Part shown: positions 1-4,762 of the stretch, in pieces
Position numbering within the stretch: position 1 is the first letter of the stretch
Layout of the letters: every line of letters begins with the position of its first letter
From: Enterobacteriaceae bacterium
Lineage (GTDB): Bacteria > Pseudomonadota > Gammaproteobacteria > Enterobacterales > Enterobacteriaceae
Assembly: GCA_022712475.1 (NCBI GenBank)
Contig: JALAGK010000498.1
Coordinates: 1 to 6,714 of the forward strand
Direction: 5' to 3'
DNA length: 6,714 nucleotides
Notes under the pieces: generated by a model
Databases searched by the model: none
What the model was told of the DNA's origin: nothing
What the model saw: the letters and a program-made list of their open reading frames with translations, nothing else
Program-made: the position numbers and the translations under genes

Positions 1-292
1 CTAACATGCAGGGGATTCGGTTATGTGGCAAGCACTGAAGCCAAAATTGTGGCGCTACGCGCACGTGATTCCCTGGGAGTGTTCGACGTTGTTATACACT
101 TGCGGGTAGGGGATTCAAAGAGTGGCATGGGCGCCCGGGTTGGTGGTACTTAATATTGCCACGAGGCTGTTTTCACTATGGTGCAGATGACCAGATAATG
201 TGGTCTGGTTGGATGAAACGTGCAGGCGCTTCTAACCCGACGCCACTGAAGTCGTTGATTACTACTTAATTCTCCGGGCAAAATCCGCTAGA
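1..292. other. Unrecognised stretch upstream of the regulator
   Basis: I recognise no gene here. Three overlapping + strand reading frames are partly open: one from base 1 to a TAA at 151-153, one from 69 to a TAA at 267-269, and a 28-codon ATG frame at 23-109 preceded by AGGGG. The 69-269 frame ends in a peptide containing HYGADDQIMWSGWMKRAG, which resembles nothing I can name. The pattern of short open frames that hand over to one another could be the decayed 3' end of a gene entering from the left, or simply non-coding DNA. The last part (about 255-305) should contain the promoter of the regulator that follows. Confidence 0.35.
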
Positions 293-294
293 TT
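266..294 (+). promoter_or_regulatory. Possible weak sigma-70 promoter of the regulator
   Basis: TTAATT at 266-271 and TAGATT at 289-294 are separated by 17 bases, giving a poor -35 and a fair -10 match. Transcription would start near 301, just before the palindrome at 306-328 and about 45 bases before the ATG at 347. It would also exclude the TTG at 293 as a start codon. The match is weak and was chosen partly for its position. Confidence 0.25.
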
Positions 295-305
295 GTTGGG
301 GATAG

Positions 306-328
306 GGCAGAGGAACCGTTCCACTGCC
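306..328. promoter_or_regulatory. Near-perfect 23-base palindrome, candidate autoregulatory operator
   Basis: The left arm GGCAGAGGAAC and right arm GTTCCACTGCC surround a single central C. Ten of the eleven arm positions are complementary; the only mismatch is A opposite A at 311/323. With a one-base centre it fits a DNA-binding dimer better than an RNA hairpin. It lies 18 bases before the ATG of a MurR/RpiR regulator. Members of that family commonly bind palindromes near their own or adjacent genes, so autoregulation is a reasonable inference. The same sequence does not recur before the aminotransferase gene. Confidence 0.5.
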
Positions 329-346
329 GCCTGCCGGGATCACGCC

Positions 347-1207
347 ATGAGCGCCAGACAGACGATAATCGACCATTTTTCGCAGCTGACGCCGGAGCTT
401 CAGCGTGCCGCGGCGTTTACGCTTGAGCACGCCAATGAAGTGGTGGTGATGTCGATGCGCAGTTTCTCCACGCTTGCCAGCGTGAAACCTGCCACGCTGC
501 TGCGTCTGGCTCAGCGGCTGGGTTATTCCGGCTGGGTTGAGCTGAAAAATGATTTTATCGACGAGTTAGGACTGAGTGCTGAAGGTTACGCGGCGAAGGC
601 CGAGAAACTGGTGCGTGATAAAAGCCCCACATTGAGCGAGCAGATGCTGGCCGCGCAGGCCGAAAACCTGGCACGCAGCCACCATGATAATGCCGCAACA
701 CTGGAGCAGGCGGTGGAGGTGATGGAAAGCGCAGCGCACGTCTATGTGTGCGGCTTTCGCGCCAGTTTTCCGATTGCATGGTCGTTGTATTATGTCTGGC
801 GGCTGTTTAAACACCGCGTCTCGCTGATTGACGGGTTTGCCGGAAATGATGAGATGTTTACCCGCGATTTTAGCGCGCAGGATGTGCTGGTGATTGTTGG
901 GTTTGCTCCGTACTCCCGCGAAACGCTACAGGTGCTGAGTGCCGCTCGGCGTGCCGGGATGCGAATTGTGGCGCTAAGTGATTCCCCGTTGGCGCCGCTG
1001 GCGCAGGAAGCAGATGTGACATTGTTCTTCGCAACCGACAGTCCATCCTTCTTCCCTTCTGTGGTTTCTGGTATCGGCCTTTCTGAGCGTTTGTTGGCGC
1101 TACTGGTGGCGCGACACGGTCCGCAAGCCGTCGCGCGTATCGAAGGCGCAGAGCGTTACCTGATACAGTCCGGCGTGTATGTCATGCCTGGTAAGAAGCC
1201 GCTGTGA
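347..1207 (+). CDS. MurR/RpiR-family transcriptional regulator (HTH + SIS domain)
   Basis: A 286-residue DNA-binding regulator of the RpiR type. Residues 1-75 form the N-terminal HTH_6 domain, with the recognition part around SFSTLASVKPATLLRLAQRL and the typical family ending GYSGWVELK. Residues about 120-255 form a SIS domain (VYVCGFRASFP at its start, DVLVIVGFAPYSRET in the middle) that in characterised relatives senses a phosphosugar or related small metabolite. The frame is open back to a TTG at 293, but I chose ATG 347. The family N-terminus begins there, a GGGA sits seven bases before it, and the 293 start would add 18 unrelated residues and cover a palindrome. The gene is followed by its own terminator and then by a same-strand enzyme operon, which it probably controls. 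The ligand is unknown; an amino-acid-derived or amide compound is as likely as a sugar, given the neighbours. Confidence 0.88.
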   Translation: MSARQTIIDHFSQLTPELQRAAAFTLEHANEVVVMSMRSFSTLASVKPATLLRLAQRLGYSGWVELKNDFIDELGLSAEGYAAKAEKLVRDKSPTLSEQMLAAQAENLARSHHDNAATLEQAVEVMESAAHVYVCGFRASFPIAWSLYYVWRLFKHRVSLIDGFAGNDEMFTRDFSAQDVLVIVGFAPYSRETLQVLSAARRAGMRIVALSDSPLAPLAQEADVTLFFATDSPSFFPSVVSGIGLSERLLALLVARHGPQAVARIEGAERYLIQSGVYVMPGKKPL

Positions 1208-1223
1208 GTCAGCGGTTTTTTTT
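1196..1223 (+). terminator. Intrinsic terminator overlapping the regulator stop codon
   Basis: CCGCTG (1199-1204) pairs with CAGCGG (1210-1215) around a five-base loop, followed by eight T residues (1216-1223). Flanking A/T pairing can lengthen the stem. The regulator's TGA (1205-1207) lies in the loop. It should largely uncouple the regulator transcript from the downstream enzyme operon. Confidence 0.8.
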
Positions 1224-1232
1224 ATGCCTTGA

Positions 1233-1248
1233 TGATTCAAATGAATCA
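1233..1248. promoter_or_regulatory. Perfect 16-base palindrome, candidate operator for the enzyme operon
   Basis: TGATTCA (1233-1239) and TGAATCA (1242-1248) are exact reverse complements separated by AA. The site lies between the regulator's terminator and the aminotransferase gene, 75 bases before the ATG at 1323. Its size and symmetry fit a site for a dimeric HTH regulator, and the adjacent RpiR-type protein is the obvious candidate. No binding site is known for this protein, so the pairing is inference. Confidence 0.5.
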
Positions 1249-1255
1249 AAAATGT

Positions 1256-1286
1256 ATTGACTAGATGCATGTGAGTCAATCACGAT
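1256..1286 (+). promoter_or_regulatory. Possible promoter with a second inverted repeat
   Basis: ATTGACT (1256-1262) and AGTCAAT (1274-1280) are exact inverted repeats with an 11-base spacer that itself contains ATGCAT. TTGACT at 1257-1262 is a good -35 hexamer. CACGAT at 1281-1286, 18 bases on, is only a weak -10. If this is the operon promoter, the inverted repeat spans the -35 to -10 interval, a position where a bound repressor would block RNA polymerase, and the leader would be about 30 bases. The repeat is certain; the promoter call is tentative. Confidence 0.4.
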
Positions 1287-1322
1287 GTGCCTGAGCATAT
1301 CGCTTCTTTCAGGAACATCACT

Positions 1323-2666
1323 ATGAGCCACATTATTCATCGCAGTCTGCGTGCTACTCCGCCTGTTGCTGTTTCAGCACAGGGCGTCTGGATAACCGAT
1401 GCCAGCGGTAAACGCTATCTTGACGCCAGCGGCGGTGCGGCAGTCTCCTGTCTGGGTCACGGGCATCCGGATGTGCTGGCTGCCATCCACCGTCAGGTGG
1501 ACACGCTTGCCTACGCGCACACGGGCTTCTTCACCAGTGAAACCGCAGAGCTGCTGGCCGATACCCTGGCGGCAAGTGCGCCGGGTGAACTGAACTACAG
1601 CTATTTCGTTTCGGGGGGGTCAGAAGCCGTAGAGACGGCGCTCAAGCTGGCGCGCCAGTATTTTGTTGAAATTGGCGAGCCGCAGCGCACCACGTTTATT
1701 GCCCGTAGCCAGAGTTATCACGGCAATACGCTGGGGGCACTGGCGGTAGGTGGCAATGAGTGGCGTCGCCGTCAGTTTGCACCGTTGCTGATGGATGTGG
1801 TGAGAGTCTCTGAATGTAACGAGTATCGTGGGCGTCGTGGCGATGAAAGTCAGCAGGATTATACCCAGCGGCTGTTGCAGGAGCTGGAGCAGGCCATTGT
1901 GGCGGCAGGGCCAGAAACCATTATCGGTTTTGTGGCAGAAACCGTGGTCGGCGCCACCAGCGGGGCGACACCGCCAACGCCGGGTTATCTGAAAGGCGTG
2001 CGCAAGATTTGCGATAAGTACGGCATCCTTTACATCGCCGACGAGGTGATGTGTGGCATGGGGCGAACCGGCACGCTGTATGCGTTTGAGCAGGATGGTG
2101 TGGTGCCGGATATCGTCACCATCGCCAAAGGACTGGGAGGCGGTTATCAGCCTGTGGGTGCGGTGCTGACGAGCGAAAAGGTGCTGGCGCCGCTGCGCGA
2201 CGGCAGCGGCCTGTTTCAGCACGGGCACACGTACATTTGCCACCCGACGGCAGCGGCGGCGGCACTGGCGGTACAGCAGGTGATTGCCCGCGACAATTTG
2301 TTGGCACAGGTGAGCGCGCGCGGTGAGTACCTGCGCACCATGCTTAATGAAACGCTTGGCGGACTGGAGTTTGTGGGGGATATCCGCGGACGTGGGCTCT
2401 TTATGGGCGTTGAGCTGGTGCGCGACCGCGCCAGTAAGCAACCATTTGACCCCGCACTTAAGCTTAATGCGGCGATTAAGCGTGGCTGTCTGGCGCGTGG
2501 CTTGATGGTATATCCAATGGGCGGCACCATTGACGGGCAGCATGGCGACCACGTACTGCTGGCGCCACCCTTTATTATTACCCCGGAACAGATTGATATC
2601 GTCGCGCAAACGCTGCGTGATGTGGTGCGTGAAGAGACTGAAAAAGCTGCCGGAGGCCGCAGATGA
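1323..2666 (+). CDS. Class III PLP-dependent aminotransferase
   Basis: A 447-residue fold-type I aminotransferase of the class III (omega-amino acid / GABA / ornithine) group, expected in the cytoplasm. SGGSEAVETALK at 97-108 is the PLP phosphate-binding loop and SYHG at 131-134 stacks on the cofactor. DEVMCGMGRTG starts at Asp240, which contacts the pyridine nitrogen. Lys269 in IAKGLGGGYQPVGA is the Schiff-base lysine. GRGLFMGVEL marks the C-terminal small domain. Length is normal for the family. The frame opens at a GTG (1287), but ATG 1323 has an AGGA eight bases before it and gives the usual N-terminus. The gene is first in a three-gene unit whose next gene starts inside its stop codon. 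The amino donor and acceptor cannot be read from sequence. The downstream amidase-like enzyme suggests the donor is an amine released from, or destined for, an amide. Databases would probably call it an 'aspartate aminotransferase family protein', which should not be taken as specificity. Confidence 0.93.
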   Translation: MSHIIHRSLRATPPVAVSAQGVWITDASGKRYLDASGGAAVSCLGHGHPDVLAAIHRQVDTLAYAHTGFFTSETAELLADTLAASAPGELNYSYFVSGGSEAVETALKLARQYFVEIGEPQRTTFIARSQSYHGNTLGALAVGGNEWRRRQFAPLLMDVVRVSECNEYRGRRGDESQQDYTQRLLQELEQAIVAAGPETIIGFVAETVVGATSGATPPTPGYLKGVRKICDKYGILYIADEVMCGMGRTGTLYAFEQDGVVPDIVTIAKGLGGGYQPVGAVLTSEKVLAPLRDGSGLFQHGHTYICHPTAAAAALAVQQVIARDNLLAQVSARGEYLRTMLNETLGGLEFVGDIRGRGLFMGVELVRDRASKQPFDPALKLNAAIKRGCLARGLMVYPMGGTIDGQHGDHVLLAPPFIITPEQIDIVAQTLRDVVREETEKAAGGRR

Positions 2667-3226
2667 ACAACCGCATGCCCGCACTGGCAGAACACGAATG
2701 GAACGACGCCCAGCGTGAGCTGGCACAGGAAATCATCAACGGCCCGCGCGGTGCGCTACTGCCGCCGTTTGAGCCATTACTTAGGAGCCCTGAGCTGATG
2801 GCTCACGCTCAGCGTTTAGGGGAATATCTGCGCTATCGCAGTGCCATCGGTACGCGCTTGTCGGAACTGGCTATTCTTGTTACGGCGCGTCACTGGGGGC
2901 AACCGGTCGAGTGGGCGATTCATGCGCCCATTGCTGCACAGCAGGGGATTGCCCAGGCAGCGATTGATGATATCAACCACGACCGGGAGCCAACGGATTT
3001 ACAGGACGATGAGCGACTGGTCTGGTGTTTTTGTCGCGAATTGCACCAGACCCGGCGCGTGAGCGATGAAACATGGCAGCAGGCCGTGGCCGCGTTCGAT
3101 GAAAAAGGGGTCATGGACTTAGTTGGCCTGAACGGCTATTACGCCTTTCTGTCTATGGTGATGAACGCCGCGCAAACGCCTGCGCCCCCCAGCCCGGCAC
3201 GCTTGTTACCTGAGGGTGCTCTGTAA
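2663..3226 (+). CDS. Carboxymuconolactone decarboxylase/AhpD-fold protein
   Basis: A 187-residue, mostly helical protein of the carboxymuconolactone decarboxylase (CMD) superfamily. The core signature is residues 65-100: RLSELAILVTARHWG then EWAIHAPIA, matching the helix pair with the conserved Glu (E68), the EW pair (E83-W84) and His (H87). AhpD-type peroxidase relatives carry a CxxC at this core; here no Cys occurs in it. The only cysteines are C122 and C124 in WCFC, further along. A disulfide-reductase role is therefore unlikely, and a decarboxylase, hydrolase or lactone-type role without redox Cys is more plausible. The start is clear: GGAGG lies six bases before an ATG that overlaps the upstream stop as ATGA, and its stop overlaps the next start as TAATG. 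That strict coupling implies it works in the same pathway as the aminotransferase and the C45 enzyme. The actual reaction is unknown. Confidence 0.8.
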   Translation: MNNRMPALAEHEWNDAQRELAQEIINGPRGALLPPFEPLLRSPELMAHAQRLGEYLRYRSAIGTRLSELAILVTARHWGQPVEWAIHAPIAAQQGIAQAAIDDINHDREPTDLQDDERLVWCFCRELHQTRRVSDETWQQAVAAFDEKGVMDLVGLNGYYAFLSMVMNAAQTPAPPSPARLLPEGAL

Positions 3227-4263
3227 TGCGCACGCTAAAAATTGCGGGTAACCCGTTTGAGGTGGGCAGGCAGCTTGGTGAGTTTGGCCGCTCTGCGTAT
3301 CACGAAAAAGTGCGTAAAACCGCGCTGTGGCAGCGGATTCAGGCGCTGTCGAACTCAACACAGGCAAAGCAGTTATGCGTGGCCACACAGGTGCACCAGC
3401 CTGATATCTGGATGGAATTAAATGGGCTGGCTCAGGGGCTTGATGCGCCGCTGGGTGAGGTGTTTGCCTGGAACTGCCGCGGGGACCTTGTTGAATCTAC
3501 CTCCGACGGCTGTACCACAGTTTATGGCCATGATGCCGATGGTGCCAGGATTATTGCTCATAACGAAGACGGCTTCCCACAGCTTTATGATGACTGTGCG
3601 CTGGTGGAGGTCACGCCGCACGAGGCACTGGCCTTTACCAGCTTTGCCTATCCAGGCTCGCTGTGCGGGCATACGTTTGCCGTCAATGCAGCGGGTATTG
3701 TCAATACCGTGAACAACATTCGCGCCAGCCAGCGACCGCTCGGGTTGCCACGTCAGGTACTGGCACGTGCGGCACTTAATGCAAGTACGCTGGATGATGC
3801 GCTGACGGTACTGACGGAAAGCGAGCGTGCCGGGTCGTTTCACCATACGCTGGCGCAGGTTGGGCAGGGCGCTATCTACAGCGTTGAGGCGACGGGGGCG
3901 CATGAAGCGCAGGTGAGGGCGGTTCATCAGACAGGCGGGCATGCCAATCATCTGATTTATGCTGACAATGTGGCACAAAAAGTAACGGCCAGTTCCGGGG
4001 CGCGACAACAGCGCCTGGACGAGTGGCTTAACGCGCGCGGGACTATACCGCTGAGTGTCTCTGAGGCATTGGCGATACTTAGCGACACTCAGAATGTTGT
4101 GCTGCCGATTTACCGCCAGGCGCCCGACGATCCGGATGATGAAAATACGCTTGCGACAATGGTGTACCGGTTGACTGCCGAGGAAGTGAGCTGGAGCCTG
4201 TGGCGGCGTGACAGACAAAGGCCTGTGCTACAGGGGAAAATGTTGGTATCAGTAGCGCTGTGA
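3226..4263 (+). CDS. C45-family autoproteolytic acyltransferase/hydrolase
   Basis: A 345-residue protein of the peptidase C45 / acyl-CoA:6-aminopenicillanate acyltransferase (AAT) family of Ntn hydrolases. Visible landmarks in order are the N-terminal NPFEVGRQLG, the segment AWNCRGDLVE, then SDGCTTVYG with Gly95-Cys96 as the expected autocleavage junction and nucleophile. These are followed by AHNEDG (111-116), the FAVNAAGIVNTVNNIR core strand (151-166), IYSVEAT (218-224), GHANHLIY (238-245, equivalent to the family's TNH motif), SSGARQQR, and the C-terminal NTLATMVY. In the characterised fungal enzyme the precursor cuts itself before the Cys and the two chains stay together. Here that would give chains of about 95 and 250 residues. 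There is no signal peptide, so it is probably cytoplasmic. It starts at a TAATG overlap with GAGGG upstream and is the last gene of the operon. It likely hydrolyses or transfers an acyl group on an amino acid-like amine; the substrate is unknown. Confidence 0.87.
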   Translation: MRTLKIAGNPFEVGRQLGEFGRSAYHEKVRKTALWQRIQALSNSTQAKQLCVATQVHQPDIWMELNGLAQGLDAPLGEVFAWNCRGDLVESTSDGCTTVYGHDADGARIIAHNEDGFPQLYDDCALVEVTPHEALAFTSFAYPGSLCGHTFAVNAAGIVNTVNNIRASQRPLGLPRQVLARAALNASTLDDALTVLTESERAGSFHHTLAQVGQGAIYSVEATGAHEAQVRAVHQTGGHANHLIYADNVAQKVTASSGARQQRLDEWLNARGTIPLSVSEALAILSDTQNVVLPIYRQAPDDPDDENTLATMVYRLTAEEVSWSLWRRDRQRPVLQGKMLVSVAL

Positions 4264-4291
4264 TCCTCGCTGGCGACTCGGTCAGTAAAAG

Positions 4292-4348
4292 GTAGGTAGA
4301 TTGTTGTGGTGATAAAAGGTGCTGATAATTTAGCGGGGTGGATTTAGC
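4292..4348 (+). promoter_or_regulatory. Remnant of a type I-E CRISPR leader
   Basis: GGTAGATTGT at 4295-4304 begins exactly 54 bases before the first repeat. From memory, the E. coli type I-E leader has the same ten bases at the same distance, and its last bases before the repeat (TTTAGA) resemble ATTTAGC here. The interval between is AT-rich in E. coli and holds the IHF site used in spacer acquisition. Here it is partly GC-shifted (GCGGGGTGG), so the IHF site looks damaged. The upstream AT-rich part of the leader is absent because the coding region ends at 4263. Confidence 0.6.
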
Positions 4349-4438
4349 GTGTTCCCCGCGTGAGCGGAGATAAACCGCGATCAGTTTTCATTAATTGAGC
4401 TACAAAACCATGTTCCCCGCACAAGCGGGGATAAACCT
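4349..4438 (+). CRISPR. Degenerate type I-E mini-array: two repeats, one spacer
   Basis: Repeat 1 is 4349-4377, the spacer is 4378-4409 and repeat 2 is 4410-4438, giving the exact type I-E geometry of 29 + 32 bases (61-base period). Both repeats share TGTTCCCCGC, AGCGG and GATAAACC, and match at 23 of 29 positions. They differ at positions 1, 12-14, 20 and 29. Repeat 1 is close to the usual enterobacterial repeat but has A at position 20, which breaks a base pair in the hairpin stem. Repeat 2 keeps a perfect stem (TCCCCGC with GCGGGGA) around an altered loop (ACAA) and ends in T rather than G. No third repeat occurs at the expected position near 4471, and no cas gene is in the window. Orientation follows from the leader remnant on the left. 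It is probably a relic that no longer acquires spacers. Confidence 0.85.
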
Positions 4439-4482
4439 CGTCTCCACACCGCAAAACGCACAGCGGCATGCATTGAAACAAC

Positions 4483-4515
4483 AACGGGGCGCACCCTGCG
4501 GTGCCCCCCGTTTTT
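4483..4515. terminator. Bidirectional-type intrinsic terminator between convergent operons
   Basis: Left arm 4483-4495 (AACGGGGCGCACC) pairs with right arm 4500-4512 (GGTGCCCCCCGTT) with one C-C mismatch, around a four-base loop CTGC. On the + strand it is followed by TTTTT (4511-4515), a strong signal to end rightward transcription from the cassette and CRISPR relic. On the - strand the trailing run is GTTGTTGTTT, weaker but plausible, and it lies just past the yedF stop. Confidence 0.8.
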
Positions 4516-4528
4516 CAGACTCAAACCC

Positions 4529-4762
4529 TTAGCGTTGAATCAGATAGCGAATCGTGGGGCCGTCTTGCTGAATATCCAGCACCGTGTAGCCGTGGTTCCG
4601 GGCATCCAGCGGGATATTATTAATCGACTGCGGGCAGTCGCTCACCACTTCAAGCACTTCTCCTTTTTTGAGCTGTGGCATGGCTTCAAGCGTGGCAACC
4701 GCTGGGTAAGGGCAGGGCTCGCCCACCATATCCAGACGATAATCGGGAACGATATCTTTCAT
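4529..4762 (-). CDS. yedF: YedF, TusA-like sulfur/selenium relay protein
   Basis: A 77-residue cytoplasmic protein of the TusA/YedF/SirA family, equal in length to the E. coli protein as I recall it. The CPxP motif is CPYP with the reactive Cys17, in the usual GEPCPYP setting at the start of the first helix. A second Cys43 follows in VVSDCPQS. Family members carry persulfide on the CPxP cysteine. YedF is thought to receive sulfur or selenium from the membrane partner encoded next to it, but its precise role is unsettled. The start is well defined: AAGGAG lies five bases before the ATG, and that ATG overlaps the yedE stop as ATGA, so the two are translationally coupled. All key residues are intact. 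A terminator follows 14 bases after the stop. Confidence 0.95.
   Translation of the reverse strand: MKDIVPDYRLDMVGEPCPYPAVATLEAMPQLKKGEVLEVVSDCPQSINNIPLDARNHGYTVLDIQQDGPTIRYLIQR

Noticed and set aside
23..109. A 28-codon small gene with an AGGGG before its ATG
   Set aside because: Codon use and composition (many Trp, Cys and Tyr) give no sign of a real peptide, two other frames are open across it, and no family is recognised.
293..346. TTG start for the regulator 18 codons upstream
   Set aside because: No ribosome binding site precedes it, the extra residues do not resemble the family N-terminus, and the segment contains the 306-328 palindrome.
1287..1322. GTG start for the aminotransferase 12 codons upstream
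   Set aside because: ATG 1323 has a well-spaced AGGA, while the GTG has none and falls at the likely promoter.
1620..2726. A 368-codon open frame on the - strand opposite the aminotransferase
   Set aside because: It lies wholly over a gene with complete PLP motifs, and its product is rich in Arg, His, Gln and Cys with no domain. Such antisense frames are common opposite GC-rich genes.
3418..4218. A 266-codon open frame on the - strand opposite the C45 gene
   Set aside because: The + strand has the family motifs, good start signals and overlap with the upstream gene. The antisense product has no recognisable features.
4439..4482. A further CRISPR repeat after the second one
   Set aside because: The next repeat should begin near 4471, but the sequence there has none of the repeat's conserved bases. 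The GC-rich hairpin at 4483 is a terminator with a T-run.
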